Source: Nitrospiraceae bacterium (GTDB lineage: Bacteria > Nitrospirota > Nitrospiria > Nitrospirales > Nitrospiraceae). From it: a stretch of DNA of 64,000 nt. This document shows positions 1-10,947 of this stretch, in pieces. Every line of letters begins with the position of its first letter. Position 1 is the first letter of the stretch. The stretch spans positions 62,001 through 126,000 of the forward strand of contig DASPUC010000024.1 in the NCBI GenBank assembly GCA_035623075.1, in the 5' to 3' direction. Both the position numbers and the translations under genes were made by a program. The notes beneath the pieces were generated by a model. That model had not been told where the DNA came from. It made no database searches and worked only from the letters and a program-made list of their open reading frames with translations.

Positions 1-65
1 CCCAGCCGGGGTTCATTCCCCATGACCGGTCCTCGTGGTGAGAATCACCCCTGCAGACGACGAAG

Positions 66-341
66 CTATGAATTGACGTACTTCTTGAACACCTGGCTTG
101 GGCGGAAGGTGACCACACGGCGGGGAGTAATGCCGATCTCTTCACCGGTCCGAGGATTTCTGCCTTTTCTTGCACCTTTGCTGCGCACCACAAAATTGCC
201 GAACCCCGCGATCTTCACCGATTCCCCCTTTTTTAACACTGCCTTGAGCATGTTCAGGACGAGCTCGACTATGTCTGCCGCTTCGTTCTTTGAGATGCCG
301 ACATGCTTGTAAATTTCGTTTGCGATATCCGCCTTTCTCAT
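66..341 (-). CDS. ihfA: Integration host factor subunit alpha (HU/IHF family)
   Basis: A 91-residue nucleoid protein that bends DNA as a dimer. The whole length matches the HU/IHF fold: an N-terminal helical dimerisation part (residues 1-45), the GFGNF turn, the flexible beta arm with GRNPRTGEEI around residues 60-70, and the ITPRRVVTFRPSQ end that points to the IHF-alpha branch rather than HU. It starts at ATG 341. It lies downstream of cimA on the same strand after a 135-bp gap that probably holds its own promoter. No beta subunit is visible here. Family is certain; the alpha assignment is by motif recall. Confidence 0.92.
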   Translation of the reverse strand: MRKADIANEIYKHVGISKNEAADIVELVLNMLKAVLKKGESVKIAGFGNFVVRSKGARKGRNPRTGEEIGITPRRVVTFRPSQVFKKYVNS

Positions 342-476
342 GCTCCCTCCCCTACGTCACCCAACTCGAAGCATTCGGCAACCTGATTTCGCATGGCCCG
401 AAAGGGGCCGGTTTCGCTATAAGTTACGTAAGGTTATGTGGTCTGTCAAGGAGAAAGATCAGCTGGGGCGATTCCT

Positions 477-2126
477 TTAAGACCGGTCTCTCGACAGAAG
501 TTTGTATTCAATGCTGTCGGCTAAGGCCTGCCAACTTGCTTCAATGATGTTTCCCGAGACTCCAACAGTCCCCCATTTATCCTTGTGGTCACCCGACTCG
601 ATCAACACCCGGACTTTGGATTCAGTTCCCCGATTGGCGGAGAGCACGCGGACTTTATAATCCAACAACTTAACTTCTTTGAGCTCAGGATAAAACTTCT
701 CAAGCGCCTTCCGGAGCGCGTGATCCAAAGCATTGACAGGCCCAGCCCCGACCGCTGCTGCATGCTCCACGACATCGCCGACTTTTACCATCACCGTGGC
801 CTCGGAGAATGACGCCCCGTGGTCTTGTTTTTTCTCTACAATCACGCGGAACCCCAACAAATGAAACGAGGGGATATGGGTTCCCATCGCCTTCCGCATG
901 AGCAGCTCGAATGATCCTTCGGCCCCTTCGAACTGATAGCCTTCGCTCTCACGTTCTTTTAGAGTGTTGATCAGTTCCTGGACTTTCGCATCCTCTTTAT
1001 TCAGCTTGATCCCGAAGGCTTCCACCTTTTCGAGCAACCCACTGCGACCGGCATAGTCAGATACCAGCACGCGTTGGCGATTGCCTACCATGGTCGGGAT
1101 CACATGTTCATACGTTGCCGGATTCTTCAACACCGCATGAATATGAACGCCGCCCTTGTGAGCAAACGCAGAGTCTCCCACATAAGGTTGGTGCTTGTTC
1201 GGCATGAGATTCGCGATTTCCGTGACGAAACCGGACACCTCTTTCAAGTGATTCAATCGTTCGCCCAAAGCCCGACGCTTCATCTTCAGTTGAAGATTCG
1301 GAATGATGGAACAGAGATTCGCATTCCCACAGCGTTCACCGATACCGTTGATAGTGCCTTGCACCTGGACAACACCGGTCTCGATCGCCACTAATGAGTT
1401 GGCCACGGCCATTTCGCAGTCATTGTGTGCATGAATCCCGAGCGGCACTGAACATTCTTTCCGAACCTCGTCACAAATCTTTTTCACTTCCCACGGCATC
1501 GTTCCACCGTTGGTGTCGCAAAGGATCACGCGCTCGGCTCCCGCTGAGACTGCCTTCCGAATCGTGTTGAGCGCATACCCCGGGTTGGTCTTGTAGCCGT
1601 CGAAAAAATGTTCGGCATCATAGAACACACGCCGATTCTTGGATCGCACGTAGGCGATCGAATCGCCGATGAGTTCGAGATTCTTCGCTAACGAAATCCC
1701 CAACGCGTCGGTGACGTGCAGTGACCAGGTCTTTCCAAAGAGGGTGATGATCTTGGTTTCGGCATCCAGCAACGCTTGGAGATTGGGATCATGGTGGACA
1801 GAGTGGCTGGCTTTTCTTGTCGAACCAAATGCGATCACGGTCGCCTGATGCAATGGAACTGCCTTGATCATCCTGAAGAATTCGATGTCCTTGGGGTTGG
1901 CTCCCGGCCATCCGCCTTCGATGAACTGGACGCCGAGATCATCCAGCCGCTGCGCGACTCGCACCTTGTCTTCCGCGGAGAAGGACACATCTTCAGCCTG
2001 CGCGCCGTCACGCAACGTTGTGTCATAGATTTCCAACGACGTGGGTCCAACAGGCCGAACCTGGACCTCCGTAGCCGCAGAACGTGGTTGCCGAGCCGAT
2101 CGTTGTTTGGCGCTTTTCTTGGCCAT
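477..2126 (-). CDS. cimA: Citramalate synthase
   Basis: Condenses pyruvate with acetyl-CoA to (R)-citramalate, giving 2-oxobutyrate for isoleucine without threonine deaminase. The 549-residue protein has the DRE-TIM lyase start YDTTLRDGAQ near residue 34, a GHxHxD-like metal site (GIHAHNDCEMA, near residue 225), and a C-terminal LeuA-type allosteric domain (residues 400-530), as in CimA of the TIGR00977 type. An N-terminal Lys/Arg-rich stretch of about 25 residues precedes the barrel. It is the last gene of the alaC-hom-thrC-apgM-lysC-cimA run, 57 bp after lysC. 2-Isopropylmalate or homocitrate synthase is the alternative; size and N-terminal motif favour CimA. Confidence 0.88.
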   Translation of the reverse strand: MAKKSAKQRSARQPRSAATEVQVRPVGPTSLEIYDTTLRDGAQAEDVSFSAEDKVRVAQRLDDLGVQFIEGGWPGANPKDIEFFRMIKAVPLHQATVIAFGSTRKASHSVHHDPNLQALLDAETKIITLFGKTWSLHVTDALGISLAKNLELIGDSIAYVRSKNRRVFYDAEHFFDGYKTNPGYALNTIRKAVSAGAERVILCDTNGGTMPWEVKKICDEVRKECSVPLGIHAHNDCEMAVANSLVAIETGVVQVQGTINGIGERCGNANLCSIIPNLQLKMKRRALGERLNHLKEVSGFVTEIANLMPNKHQPYVGDSAFAHKGGVHIHAVLKNPATYEHVIPTMVGNRQRVLVSDYAGRSGLLEKVEAFGIKLNKEDAKVQELINTLKERESEGYQFEGAEGSFELLMRKAMGTHIPSFHLLGFRVIVEKKQDHGASFSEATVMVKVGDVVEHAAAVGAGPVNALDHALRKALEKFYPELKEVKLLDYKVRVLSANRGTESKVRVLIESGDHKDKWGTVGVSGNIIEASWQALADSIEYKLLSRDRS

Positions 2127-2183
2127 AAAGAAATCAGGGTAACAGGAGAGGGGAGGGCCTGTCGAGCCTCTCCGGCAAGGGGG

Positions 2184-3416
2184 CTAACGTTTCCCGGATA
2201 AGTCCCGGTCAAGCCCAAACGCCGAATGGAGTGAGCGCATGGCCAACTCCAAATATTTCTCGTCGATCACGCAGGAAATTTTGATCTCCGACGTACTGAT
2301 CATCATGATATTGACCCCCTCCCGCGACAGGACCTCAAACATCTTAGCCGCAACGCCGGAATGCGACCGCATGCCAACCCCCACCAAGGACACTTTGGCA
2401 ATGGCTTCGGTCACCGAGACGGATTTAGCATCGATATCCTTGGCCATAGACTGGATCAGCGGTACCGCTTTCTTCAGGTCAGCCCGCGGGATCGTAAATG
2501 AGATGTCTGTCAATCCAGCTTGGCTGACGTTCTGAATGATCATATCAACCAGAATGTTCGCCTGTGCGACTGGTCCAAATATTCGGGCGGCGATCCCTGG
2601 TTTGTCCGGAACTCCAACGATCGTTACCTTAGCCTGGTTTCGGTCACCGGTCACACCGGAAACGGCGACATCTTCCATCCCTACATCTTCGCGTGTCACG
2701 AGCGTCCCCTTTCCTTCCTTAAAGCTCGAGTTGACCTCGACCGGCACGTTGAACTTCGCCGCAAATTCCACCGATCGACTCTGTAGCACCTTCGCACCCA
2801 AACTCGCCATCTCGAGCATCTCTTCATAGGAGATTTTATCGATTCGGCCGGCCGCCGGGACGATATTCGGGTCAGAGGTATAGACCCCGTCCACGTCGGT
2901 GTAAATGATGCATCGATCGGCCTTGAGTGCAGCAGCCAGTGCGACGGCGGTAAGGTCTGACCCGCCTCTTCCCAGCGTCGTCACATCCGACTCTTCATTG
3001 ATCCCCTGAAAACCTGCCACGATCGGGATGGTGCCTTTGGTCAATGCTTCGCGAATCCGGTCTGCTTTGACGCGTGTGATGCGCGCCTTGGTATGGGCAC
3101 TGTCAGTCATGATCCCAACCTGACGTCCGGTATAAGAACGGGCGTGCAGCCCTCGCCCCCGCAACTCCATCGCCAACAAGGCAATCGTGACCCGTTCGCC
3201 CGTTGAGAGCAACATGTCGAGCTCTCGATCATCGGGCATCGATGTCACCTCGTTGGCCAATCTAAGCAGTCGATCTGTTTCGCCGCTCATGGCAGAGAGG
3301 ACAACAACCACGAGATGCCCGTCTTTGTGCGCCTTCTCTACGCAATCAGCCACGCGGCGAATGCGTTCGATAGTTCCCACCGATGTCCCGCCATATTTTT
3401 GAACAATCAACGCCAT
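2184..3416 (-). CDS. lysC: Aspartate kinase
   Basis: Phosphorylates aspartate, the first step to lysine, threonine and methionine. The start chosen is ATG 3416 because the family always begins at [14 protein letters not shown]; the longer reading frame upstream is inside apgM. The protein is 410 residues long: an amino-acid kinase domain (1-245, with KYGGTSVG and GRGGSDLTA) followed by two ACT domains (about 265-405) for feedback inhibition. Only 5 bp separate it from the apgM stop, so it is translated from a shared transcript with hom and thrC. Confidence 0.93.
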   Translation of the reverse strand: MALIVQKYGGTSVGTIERIRRVADCVEKAHKDGHLVVVVLSAMSGETDRLLRLANEVTSMPDDRELDMLLSTGERVTIALLAMELRGRGLHARSYTGRQVGIMTDSAHTKARITRVKADRIREALTKGTIPIVAGFQGINEESDVTTLGRGGSDLTAVALAAALKADRCIIYTDVDGVYTSDPNIVPAAGRIDKISYEEMLEMASLGAKVLQSRSVEFAAKFNVPVEVNSSFKEGKGTLVTREDVGMEDVAVSGVTGDRNQAKVTIVGVPDKPGIAARIFGPVAQANILVDMIIQNVSQAGLTDISFTIPRADLKKAVPLIQSMAKDIDAKSVSVTEAIAKVSLVGVGMRSHSGVAAKMFEVLSREGVNIMMISTSEIKISCVIDEKYLELAMRSLHSAFGLDRDLSGKR

Positions 3417-3421
3417 GACGA

Positions 3422-4657
3422 TCAGGACCCTTTGGCAAAGAGTCGAGCAATAAACTTCGTGGCATCCTTGGGGGAAGTTCCTAGCGCTTGGACATGAACC
3501 TCGGTCAATCGCTTCCTCCCTCCTGATGTCCCTTTCAGCGTCGAATCCCAATAGACAAACGGGCCAGGTTCGTTCTCTACCTGGCCCGCGTGAACACTTC
3601 CATGATCACAGAATACGAGAAGACGAATAGGGCCGAGCTTCTCCAGCCCTCCAACCAGGGGTCCGATGAGATCACGATCGATCGCTTCAATGCCTTGGAC
3701 CTTCGCTTTGAGATCCGATCCATAGACAACTTCGTCCGACAGTTCGACGTGGACATAGGCGAAGTCGTTCTTGGCCAGCTCTTCCAGGGCCACGGTAGCC
3801 TGCGTCCTGAGATCAACCTGAGTCAACCGCGCTGGATCAACCGCGGTCAGCCCTGCGCAGAGCCCAAGCCCCCGGTGGACGTCGCTCGTCGAGACGACAA
3901 CGCCGGAAATCTGAAATCGCTCTGCGAGGGTCGGCCAGGAAACGGCACGGCCTTCTCCCCAGAGCCACAGACAGTTTGCCGGCTTCCGCCCCGCCTGCCG
4001 ACGTTCGTCATTGACCGGGTGGTCACGGAAGATGTGTAGGGAGGCCTCCATGAGTTTCCGCAAAATATCGGACCCGTCCCCAGACGGAAGCGCCCCGGCA
4101 ATCGGATGACCCACCAGCGTCTGAGGGTCGGCACAGACCGCCCTCGGTTTACCATTGACCCAGACCATAACATGCCGATGCCCGGACCCTGGATAGAACT
4201 GGATTGTTTCAGACCCCAATTGCTCATTGGCGGCATCGATCAGCTCCCGCGCTTCCTCCGTGCTAATGAGTCCGGCGGTCGCATCATCCATGACCACCTG
4301 GGGTCCGAGTTTTTTGATATCGGTCCAGGTTCCCTTGGTTCCCGGCTCCCCCTTGAGCGTGACCATCGTGCAACGATACACCACGTCGTGCTCGGTGACG
4401 TTCACCTCCAGACTGACTGCTTCAAAGGGTCCGGGACCCTGATAATATTTCTTGGGGTCATACCCGAGAATGGCTGTGCCTGTGAGCCCGGAGCCATGAC
4501 GGCCCCCGCCATTGGGAAAAGACAGGAGCCCCAGTTCTCCACTTTGAACCACACGATCGAGATGGGGAGTCGCCGCAACTTGGAGAGGAGTCTTCCCACC
4601 CAGTTCCTGCCGAGGGCGGTCGGCAAGCCCGTCGGCATGCAGGATCACATACTTCAT
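3422..4657 (-). CDS. apgM: Cofactor-independent phosphoglycerate mutase, archaeal type
   Basis: Interconverts 2- and 3-phosphoglycerate with a metal-dependent alkaline-phosphatase-type fold. It starts at ATG 4657 ([15 protein letters not shown]), which matches the family start; the frame extends further upstream only inside thrC. The length of 411 residues is typical for ApgM. The metal-binding DG of the first strand and a later CDHGSVHAG motif (near residue 355) are present. It sits between thrC and lysC. Many bacteria have this gene beside hom/thr genes, and ApgM-like proteins have been proposed as alternative homoserine kinases. No thrB is seen in the operon, so that role is possible here but is inference. 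Confidence 0.85.
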   Translation of the reverse strand: MKYVILHADGLADRPRQELGGKTPLQVAATPHLDRVVQSGELGLLSFPNGGGRHGSGLTGTAILGYDPKKYYQGPGPFEAVSLEVNVTEHDVVYRCTMVTLKGEPGTKGTWTDIKKLGPQVVMDDATAGLISTEEARELIDAANEQLGSETIQFYPGSGHRHVMVWVNGKPRAVCADPQTLVGHPIAGALPSGDGSDILRKLMEASLHIFRDHPVNDERRQAGRKPANCLWLWGEGRAVSWPTLAERFQISGVVVSTSDVHRGLGLCAGLTAVDPARLTQVDLRTQATVALEELAKNDFAYVHVELSDEVVYGSDLKAKVQGIEAIDRDLIGPLVGGLEKLGPIRLLVFCDHGSVHAGQVENEPGPFVYWDSTLKGTSGGRKRLTEVHVQALGTSPKDATKFIARLFAKGS

Positions 4658-4680
4658 CGACAGAGCGCTCGCATCAATCT

Positions 4681-5739
4681 CTACACATTTAGCAGTCGGG
4701 CGACATCCTCCCGCGTCGCCTTCACGGTTTTCGGTTGAACGGACACGCTGATAGCGGTATCGGCATCCTTCAACCCATGGCCGGTCAACGTACACACGAC
4801 CGTCTCTCCTTCCCGAAGAGCGCCAGCTCGATTCAACTTAGTCACGCCCGCCACCGATGCAGCCGATGCCGGTTCGCAGAAGACCCCTTCGGTCGCTGCC
4901 ACGGCGGCGTAGGCCTGCAAAATTTCTTCGTCCGTGACCATGTCGATGGCGCCGGACGACTCTTTCACCGCATTCAGCGCCAATTGCCAACTGGCTGGAT
5001 TGCCGATCCGGATGGCCGTCGCCACGGTTTGCGGATTGTCCACCACATGTCCAAGCACGATCGGTGCGGCTCCAGCCGCTTGAAACCCCATCATCCTCGG
5101 CACCTTGGTGACCTGATTCGCGGCTCGATACTCCTGATACCCCTTCCAATAGGCCGTGATGTTTCCGGCATTCCCAACGGGGAGCACGTGGAGGCTCGGC
5201 GCGTCTCCAAGTTGATCGCAGACCTCCATGGCCGCGGTCTTCTGGCCTTCGATTCGGAAAGGATTAATGGAATTCACCAGCTCGATGTGCTGCGTCACAG
5301 AGAGATCTTTGACGATCGAAAGCGCTTGATCGAAATTGCCTTCGATTTGGATCACTGTCGCGCGGTGCATCATCGCTTGGGAGAGCTTCCCCATCGCGAT
5401 CTTGCCCGCGGGAATCAAGACATACACGGCCAGCCCGGCTCGAGCTCCGTAGGCGGCAGCAGACGCCGATGTATTCCCCGTCGACGCACACATCACAGCC
5501 CGCGCGCCGCTTTCCACCGCTTTCGAGATCGCCATCGTCATGCCGCGGTCCTTGAAAGACCCGGTTGGATTTGCGCCCTCGAATTTCAGATAGAGATCGA
5601 TGCCTGGAGCAATTTTCTTCGCTAACCGCGTGGCTCTGATGAGGGGGGTGTTGCCTTCGCCTAACGTAGTGATGGGTGTACGTTCCGAAACCGGCAGAAA
5701 CTTCCGATACTCTTCGATCACCCCACGCCAACGATTCAT
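4681..5739 (-). CDS. thrC: Threonine synthase
   Basis: PLP enzyme converting O-phosphohomoserine to threonine. The protein has about 352 residues from ATG 5739 (MNRWRGVIEEY), which avoids overlap with hom; an in-frame start 24 nt upstream is the alternative. The PLP lysine lies in GSFKDRGM near residue 60, the phosphate-binding loop is PVGNAGNITAYW, and the family motif LGEGNTPL is near residue 28. It is 4 bp downstream of hom and 23 bp upstream of apgM. The length matches the short bacterial/archaeal form rather than the long yeast/E. coli form. Confidence 0.93.
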   Translation of the reverse strand: MNRWRGVIEEYRKFLPVSERTPITTLGEGNTPLIRATRLAKKIAPGIDLYLKFEGANPTGSFKDRGMTMAISKAVESGARAVMCASTGNTSASAAAYGARAGLAVYVLIPAGKIAMGKLSQAMMHRATVIQIEGNFDQALSIVKDLSVTQHIELVNSINPFRIEGQKTAAMEVCDQLGDAPSLHVLPVGNAGNITAYWKGYQEYRAANQVTKVPRMMGFQAAGAAPIVLGHVVDNPQTVATAIRIGNPASWQLALNAVKESSGAIDMVTDEEILQAYAAVAATEGVFCEPASAASVAGVTKLNRAGALREGETVVCTLTGHGLKDADTAISVSVQPKTVKATREDVARLLNV

Positions 5740-5743
5740 CGCG

Positions 5744-7057
5744 TTATTCGTCCTTGCCTTCAACCCGGATCAGGATGGCAGGTGCAGAGATACAGGTCAT
5801 GCGATTGAATTCCCGTAATGCGGCCTGGACATCCCGTTCCTTGGCCAGGTGGGTTTTGATGACAATCGAGACCGTCTGTCCCGCGCTTCTCCCCTGTTGT
5901 AGCATCGACGAAATGCTGATGCTGAACTGGCCGAGCACACCCGCAATCTGCGCCAAGACCCCTGGACGATCCACCACCATGAACCGCAGATAGTAGAGGG
6001 AGCTGATCTCGTCCATGGGACGCATTCTCAGTGGACGCCGCTGATTCTGCTGGAATGACGCAGGTGGAATACGCCCGACAGCACCCTTTAGGAGGTTGCG
6101 CGCGAGGCTGATGACATCGCTCACGACGGCACTTCCGGCTGGCAAATCACCGGCGCCCCTGCCGTACAACATCACGTCGCCGACCGCATCGCCAACAAGC
6201 TGAATCGCGTTGTAGACCCCTTCCACTTTGGCGATCGGCAAGGACGATGCGATCATGGTCGGATGGACGCGTGCCTCGACCTCGCCATCGACGAGCTTTG
6301 CGATGCCTAGGAGCTTAATCGTGTACCCGAGTTCCCAGGCGTAGGCGATGTCATGTTGCGTGATGTGCGTGATCCCTTCGGTATAGAGATCCTTGAAGTT
6401 GATCGGCGTACCAAAGGCCAGGTTGGCGAGGATAGACAGCTTATGCGCCGAATCGATACCTGCGACATCGAAGGTCGGATCGGCTTCTGCATAACCGGCC
6501 CGTTGGGCTTCTGCTAAGACAGCCTCGAATCCCTGCTTCTCATTGGTCATACGAGAAAGAATGTAGTTCGATGTCCCGTTGATGATTCCGTAAATAGACT
6601 GGATCGCGTTGGCCGCCAGTCCCTCTGTCAACGCGTGGATGACGGGAATTCCTCCCCCGACGCTGGCTTCAAAGCCGAGATCCACTCCGTGGCGCACCGC
6701 TGCCGCGAAGATGTCTTCACCATGGAGCGCCAGCAATGCCTTGTTCGCTGTCACCACCTGTTTCCCCGCAGCCATGGCATCCAGGATCAGCCGTTTGGCC
6801 GTATCACAGCCTCCGATTAATTCGATCACGATATCGACGGCAGGGTCGGTGAGGACCTGTTTCGCATCGGTGGTCAACATTTCAGCGGGTACATGAACAC
6901 CTCGATCACGAGTGATATCGAGATCGGCAATCCGGATGAGTTTGACTGGTACACCAACGCGACGTTGGATCAATCCGGCATTCTCCAACAGAATCTTGGC
7001 GACGCCGCTTCCGACCGTACCGAACCCAATGAGCCCAACACCGATGCTCGACTTCAT
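5744..7057 (-). CDS. hom: Homoserine dehydrogenase
   Basis: Reduces aspartate semialdehyde to homoserine. The 437-residue protein has an N-terminal Rossmann motif ([11 protein letters not shown], residue 8 on), the catalytic core with the family signature around [20 protein letters not shown] (residues 190-210), and a C-terminal ACT domain (about 355-425) for threonine feedback. It starts at ATG 7057, whose first bases overlap the TGA of the upstream aminotransferase gene (ATGA), so the two are translationally coupled. It is monofunctional; lysC is separate in the same operon. Confidence 0.94.
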   Translation of the reverse strand: MKSSIGVGLIGFGTVGSGVAKILLENAGLIQRRVGVPVKLIRIADLDITRDRGVHVPAEMLTTDAKQVLTDPAVDIVIELIGGCDTAKRLILDAMAAGKQVVTANKALLALHGEDIFAAAVRHGVDLGFEASVGGGIPVIHALTEGLAANAIQSIYGIINGTSNYILSRMTNEKQGFEAVLAEAQRAGYAEADPTFDVAGIDSAHKLSILANLAFGTPINFKDLYTEGITHITQHDIAYAWELGYTIKLLGIAKLVDGEVEARVHPTMIASSLPIAKVEGVYNAIQLVGDAVGDVMLYGRGAGDLPAGSAVVSDVISLARNLLKGAVGRIPPASFQQNQRRPLRMRPMDEISSLYYLRFMVVDRPGVLAQIAGVLGQFSISISSMLQQGRSAGQTVSIVIKTHLAKERDVQAALREFNRMTCISAPAILIRVEGKDE

Positions 7058-8250
7058 TCTTCGGCTCCCTCCAGCTTGAGGGCTTTACGAATTCCACGGA
7101 CTGCCTGTCTAGTACGGTGCTCGTTCTCGACCAGTGCGAACCGCACGTACTCATCGCCCCCTTCTCCAAACCCGATTCCGGGAGAGACAGCCACTTTCGC
7201 CTCGCGCAGCAGGAGCTTAGAAAACTCCAGCGATCCCATGTGGCGATAGGGAAGCGGAATCCTGGCCCATACGAACATTGTCGCCAGCGGTTTTGCGACA
7301 TGCCAGCCAATTCGGTTCAAGCCGCTGACCAACACATCCCGTCGTTTTTGATACCGGAGAACGGTTTCTTTGACACAATCCTGAGGCCCGTTTAGCGCAA
7401 TGACGCTGGCGATCTGCAGCGGTTGAAAAATGCCGTAATCCAGGTAGCTCTTGATCTTGGCCAGCGCGCCGACCACTTCGCGATTGCCGACACAGAATCC
7501 CACGCGCCATCCAGGCATATTGTACGCCTTCGAGAGGGTATAGAACTCGACGCCGACATCCTTTGCGCCAGGGATTTGGAGAAAACTTGGCGCCCTGTAC
7601 CCATCAAACACGATATCCGCATAAGCGAGATCGTGGATGACGATTACCTGGTGTTCTTTTGCAAAGGCGACAATCTTCTTGAAAAATTCCAGATCGACTA
7701 CCGCCGTGGTCGGATTGTGCGGGAAATTGATGACCAGAATCTTGGGTCTAGGGAATGTCTGCCGATAGACACGCTGGAGATCATCGAAGAAGTCACTATC
7801 CGGGCGCAGCTCGATGCCGCGGACTTCCCCACCCGCGATGATAAAACTATACATGTGGATGGGATAGGTGGGCGTAGGAGTCAGGACGACATCGCCTGGT
7901 CCGATCATTGCCAACGATAAGTGCGCCAGCCCTTCCTTGGAGCCAATGGTCACGATGGCTTCGCTCTCGGGATCGAGATCAACGTCGTAGTTCCGTTTGT
8001 ACCAGGCCGCGATTGCGTGCCGAAGCTTCGTGATCCCACGGGACGCCGAGTAACGGTGATTCTTGCCCTTTCGCGCCGCCTCGATCATCTTGTCGACGAT
8101 GTGAGGGGGCGTCGGTTGATCGGGATTACCCATCCCGAAGTCGATGATGTCTTCGCCACGATGCCGGGCATCAAGCTTCAGGCTCTGGACCTGAGCAAAA
8201 ACATACGGCGGCAGCCGTTTAATTCGGTAAAACCCGTCTCCGATTCCCAT
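7054..8250 (-). CDS. Alanine-forming class I/II aminotransferase (AlaC-like)
   Basis: A PLP-dependent fold-type I aminotransferase of 398 residues. The start region ([15 protein letters not shown]), [12 protein letters not shown] near residue 40 and the PLP lysine in [15 protein letters not shown] (near residue 240) match the AlaC branch that makes alanine from pyruvate and glutamate. LL-diaminopimelate aminotransferase and aspartate aminotransferase are close relatives and cannot be excluded. It is the first gene of the aspartate-family operon and overlaps hom by 4 nt. The 285-bp gap to pdxJ on the other side must hold divergent promoters; I could not pick a convincing -35/-10 pair there. 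Confidence 0.82.
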   Translation of the reverse strand: MGIGDGFYRIKRLPPYVFAQVQSLKLDARHRGEDIIDFGMGNPDQPTPPHIVDKMIEAARKGKNHRYSASRGITKLRHAIAAWYKRNYDVDLDPESEAIVTIGSKEGLAHLSLAMIGPGDVVLTPTPTYPIHMYSFIIAGGEVRGIELRPDSDFFDDLQRVYRQTFPRPKILVINFPHNPTTAVVDLEFFKKIVAFAKEHQVIVIHDLAYADIVFDGYRAPSFLQIPGAKDVGVEFYTLSKAYNMPGWRVGFCVGNREVVGALAKIKSYLDYGIFQPLQIASVIALNGPQDCVKETVLRYQKRRDVLVSGLNRIGWHVAKPLATMFVWARIPLPYRHMGSLEFSKLLLREAKVAVSPGIGFGEGGDEYVRFALVENEHRTRQAVRGIRKALKLEGAEE

Positions 8251-8535
8251 CTTTGTCTCGTACCTCTACCCGATCGGGACCTGACAGCAAAAATCCCCCC
8301 TCCTTCTACAGCGCCATATTCTAATTGTGCAGAACGAGTCGAGTCAAATTATGTTGTGATTCTGTGGGGTTCCGCGTGCAGTCCAACCAATAGTCCTTCC
8401 CCCAATTTGGCGACCGTGGCGTGTCTTCTCCGGTCCTTGCCGACCCAGTCTATTTCTGTTACAACAGCAACGCCTTTCACGTTTTTCCTTCACGTTAGGA
8501 TCTCCTGGGTTCGCACTCCTCAGAGGGGAGGCTTC

Positions 8536-9249
8536 GTGCCACGGCTTGGGGTCAATATCGATCATGTCGCGACCTTGCGGCAGGCCCGAGGGGGAAACGA
8601 CCCGGACCCCTTGGCGGCAGCGGTGCTCGTGGAGTTGGCCGGCGCTGACGGGATTGTAGTCCATCTTCGCGAAGACCGTCGTCACATCCAGGACAAAGAT
8701 CTCCAACTCCTTCGAGAGTTGATTCGAACCAAGCTCGATCTGGAAATGGCTGCAGACGAAGCCATGGCGAAAATCGCGCTGATGATTAAACCAGACATGG
8801 TTACGCTGGTCCCTGAACATCGTCAGGAACTCACCACCGAAGGCGGGCTGGACGTGGCCAGTCACAAGGACCGCATCAACCAAGTCGTGAAGATGCTTCA
8901 CGACGGCGGCATTCCCGTCAGTCTTTTCATCGAACCAGATCTTGCGCAGATCAAGGCGGCTCATAAGATCTCCACCGATTTCGTTGAGTTGCACACCGGT
9001 CGATATGCCAACGCGAAACGGTCTAAAGAAGCTGACGCTGAATTCGAGGCCATCAGCCAATCGGCGAAGTTGGCTTACAAACTGGGCATTGGAGTAAATG
9101 CAGGACATGGCTTGAATTACCGTAATGTCAAGCGGTTAACGATGATCCCCGAAATCGTCGAGTACAACATAGGCCACAGCATCATCGCGAGAGCCGTACT
9201 CGTCGGCTTAGATCAAGCCGTCCGTGAAATGAAAGTGCTGATCGGCTGA
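8536..9249 (+). CDS. pdxJ: Pyridoxine 5'-phosphate synthase
   Basis: Last ring-closing step of DXP-dependent vitamin B6 synthesis (with PdxA). The start is GTG 8536, preceded by a strong Shine-Dalgarno (GAGGGGAGG, 8522-8530). Family members begin with the sequence seen here ([18 protein letters not shown]). The same frame stays open for 600 bp upstream, but that stretch is antisense to the aminotransferase gene and is not coding. It encodes 237 residues, the normal PdxJ size, with [16 protein letters not shown] and the C-terminal [13 protein letters not shown]. It is first in a plus-strand series with nnr, tsaE, a LapA-like gene and mutS. Confidence 0.95.
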   Translation: MPRLGVNIDHVATLRQARGGNDPDPLAAAVLVELAGADGIVVHLREDRRHIQDKDLQLLRELIRTKLDLEMAADEAMAKIALMIKPDMVTLVPEHRQELTTEGGLDVASHKDRINQVVKMLHDGGIPVSLFIEPDLAQIKAAHKISTDFVELHTGRYANAKRSKEADAEFEAISQSAKLAYKLGIGVNAGHGLNYRNVKRLTMIPEIVEYNIGHSIIARAVLVGLDQAVREMKVLIG

Positions 9250-9393
9250 GTTTCGCAACAACGAAGCGCCGCCGTCCGCACAAAACACCGGTCAGTTGTC
9301 CTGCCATGACACGACTGTGGATGAAAGACTTCCTCCTCCACTCCTCGGCAACTCAATACATGAGGCCCTTCTCACACGGATGATGAGCCTTTC

Positions 9394-10947
9394 ATGAAAC
9401 TCGTCACTGCGGCACAGATGCAGACCCTTGATCGTCGAACCATCACGGAGGCGCATGTGCCAAGTTCTACTCTGATGGAGCGGGCCGGCCAAGGAGTCGT
9501 ATCCCAACTCGAAGAACAGTACGGACCCATTCGCGGGAAAACCGTCACAATCTTTTGTGGCAAGGGCAACAATGGAGGTGACGGACTCGTGGTTGCGCGG
9601 CTGCTCCGCCGACGGCATGCGTTGGTGCATGTGTTCATGCTGGCTCCTCTTACCGATCTGAGTCGCGACGCGGCAGTCATGTACCGTCGACTCGTTCGAC
9701 TTGCAGGGCGTTCTTCTATTAAGCCCTGGCGCTCTGGAGATCAGGCCCGCAGCTTGCTGGCCTCCAGCGACTTTGTCATCGACGCCCTTCTCGGAACCGG
9801 AATATCCTCAGAGGTCAGTGGGCCCTATCGCGAAGCGATCGACCTCATCAACGAGGTCCATCAACCAATCATCGCTGTTGATATTCCATCCGGCATCCAT
9901 GCAGACAGCGGAGCGATCATGGGACGAGCCGTGCGTGCCGCTATGACCGTCACATTCGGCTTGCCAAAGCTCGGACTAGTTGTCGGTTCCGGAATCGACC
10001 ATGCTGGGACCGTTCGGATCGTCGACATTGGCATTCCCCCGGCCTATGCGGAAGCGAGTGACAGCAGGATTGTGTTAATGACTCAGAAGATGGTGATGGC
10101 CACCCTTCCGCCGCGTAGACTGTCCTCGAACAAGGGCACATACGGGCATGCCGGAATTATCGCTGGATCCGTCGGCAAGACTGGTGCAGCGGCGCTCGCC
10201 GCACAAGCAGCCTTGCGCGCCGGCGCCGGTCTCGTCACGGTGGCGACGCCAAGCAGTGTCAACGACGTGCTTGAGGCCAAGCTCCTGGAAGCGATGACAA
10301 TGTCGCTCCCGGAAACCAAAGCGCGCACGCTGGCTCGCGCGAGCCTGGATCAGATTGTCGCCTTCATGCACGCTCGAACGGCGGTGGCCATTGGCCCTGG
10401 TCTTTCGACACATCCAGAAACTATCGAATTGGTCCAATCCCTGATGAAACATCTTGAGAGACCAACCGTCCTGGATGCCGATGCATTGAATGCCTTGGCC
10501 GGCCGAGCCGCACTTCTTACGGAATGTAAGATTCCGCCGATCATCACCCCACACCCGGGTGAAATGGCCCGGCTCGAAGTCGAAGCGACAACACAAACAG
10601 TGAACGCGGATCGAATCGGTACGGCGCAACGGTTCTCTCGTGAACGGGGGGTGTTCGTTGTGCTAAAAGGAGCTCGAACGGTCATCGCCCGACCGGACGG
10701 ACTCGTGGCCGTGTGTCCTACCGGAAATCCAGGAATGGCCACAGCAGGAACCGGCGACGCCTTAACCGGGATACTCGTCGGGTTGCTCGCACAGGGGCTA
10801 TCCTCCTGGGATGCAGCCTGTGCAGCCACCTACATCCATGGATACGCGGGCGACCTCGCCATGAATAGGCTTGGACAGGCCGGCATGTTGGCAAGCGATC
10901 TTATCGCTCAGATTCCTTATGCGCTCCGACAGCTCCAGACGGCATGA
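9394..10947 (+). CDS. nnr: Bifunctional NAD(P)HX epimerase / dehydratase
   Basis: Repairs hydrated NAD(P)H. The protein has 517 residues. The N-terminal YjeF_N epimerase domain (1-215) has FCGKGNNGGDGLVVARLL near residue 52. The C-terminal ribokinase-like dehydratase domain (about 235-510) has HAGIIAGS, TPHPGEMARL and AGTGDALTGILVGLLAQG with the catalytic Asp near residue 453. It starts at ATG 9394. Its 3' end overlaps the frame taken for tsaE by about 29 nt. The order nnr-tsaE is common in bacteria because both domains occur in old YjeF/YjeE pairs. Confidence 0.94.
   Translation: MKLVTAAQMQTLDRRTITEAHVPSSTLMERAGQGVVSQLEEQYGPIRGKTVTIFCGKGNNGGDGLVVARLLRRRHALVHVFMLAPLTDLSRDAAVMYRRLVRLAGRSSIKPWRSGDQARSLLASSDFVIDALLGTGISSEVSGPYREAIDLINEVHQPIIAVDIPSGIHADSGAIMGRAVRAAMTVTFGLPKLGLVVGSGIDHAGTVRIVDIGIPPAYAEASDSRIVLMTQKMVMATLPPRRLSSNKGTYGHAGIIAGSVGKTGAAALAAQAALRAGAGLVTVATPSSVNDVLEAKLLEAMTMSLPETKARTLARASLDQIVAFMHARTAVAIGPGLSTHPETIELVQSLMKHLERPTVLDADALNALAGRAALLTECKIPPIITPHPGEMARLEVEATTQTVNADRIGTAQRFSRERGVFVVLKGARTVIARPDGLVAVCPTGNPGMATAGTGDALTGILVGLLAQGLSSWDAACAATYIHGYAGDLAMNRLGQAGMLASDLIAQIPYALRQLQTA

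Noticed and set aside
7921-8535. 600-bp upstream extension of the pdxJ frame
   Set aside because: It is antisense to the aminotransferase gene, and PdxJ starts at the GTG with the strong ribosome site at 8536.
8344-9108. 254-residue minus-strand ORF over pdxJ
   Set aside because: Antisense of a certain gene, no motifs.
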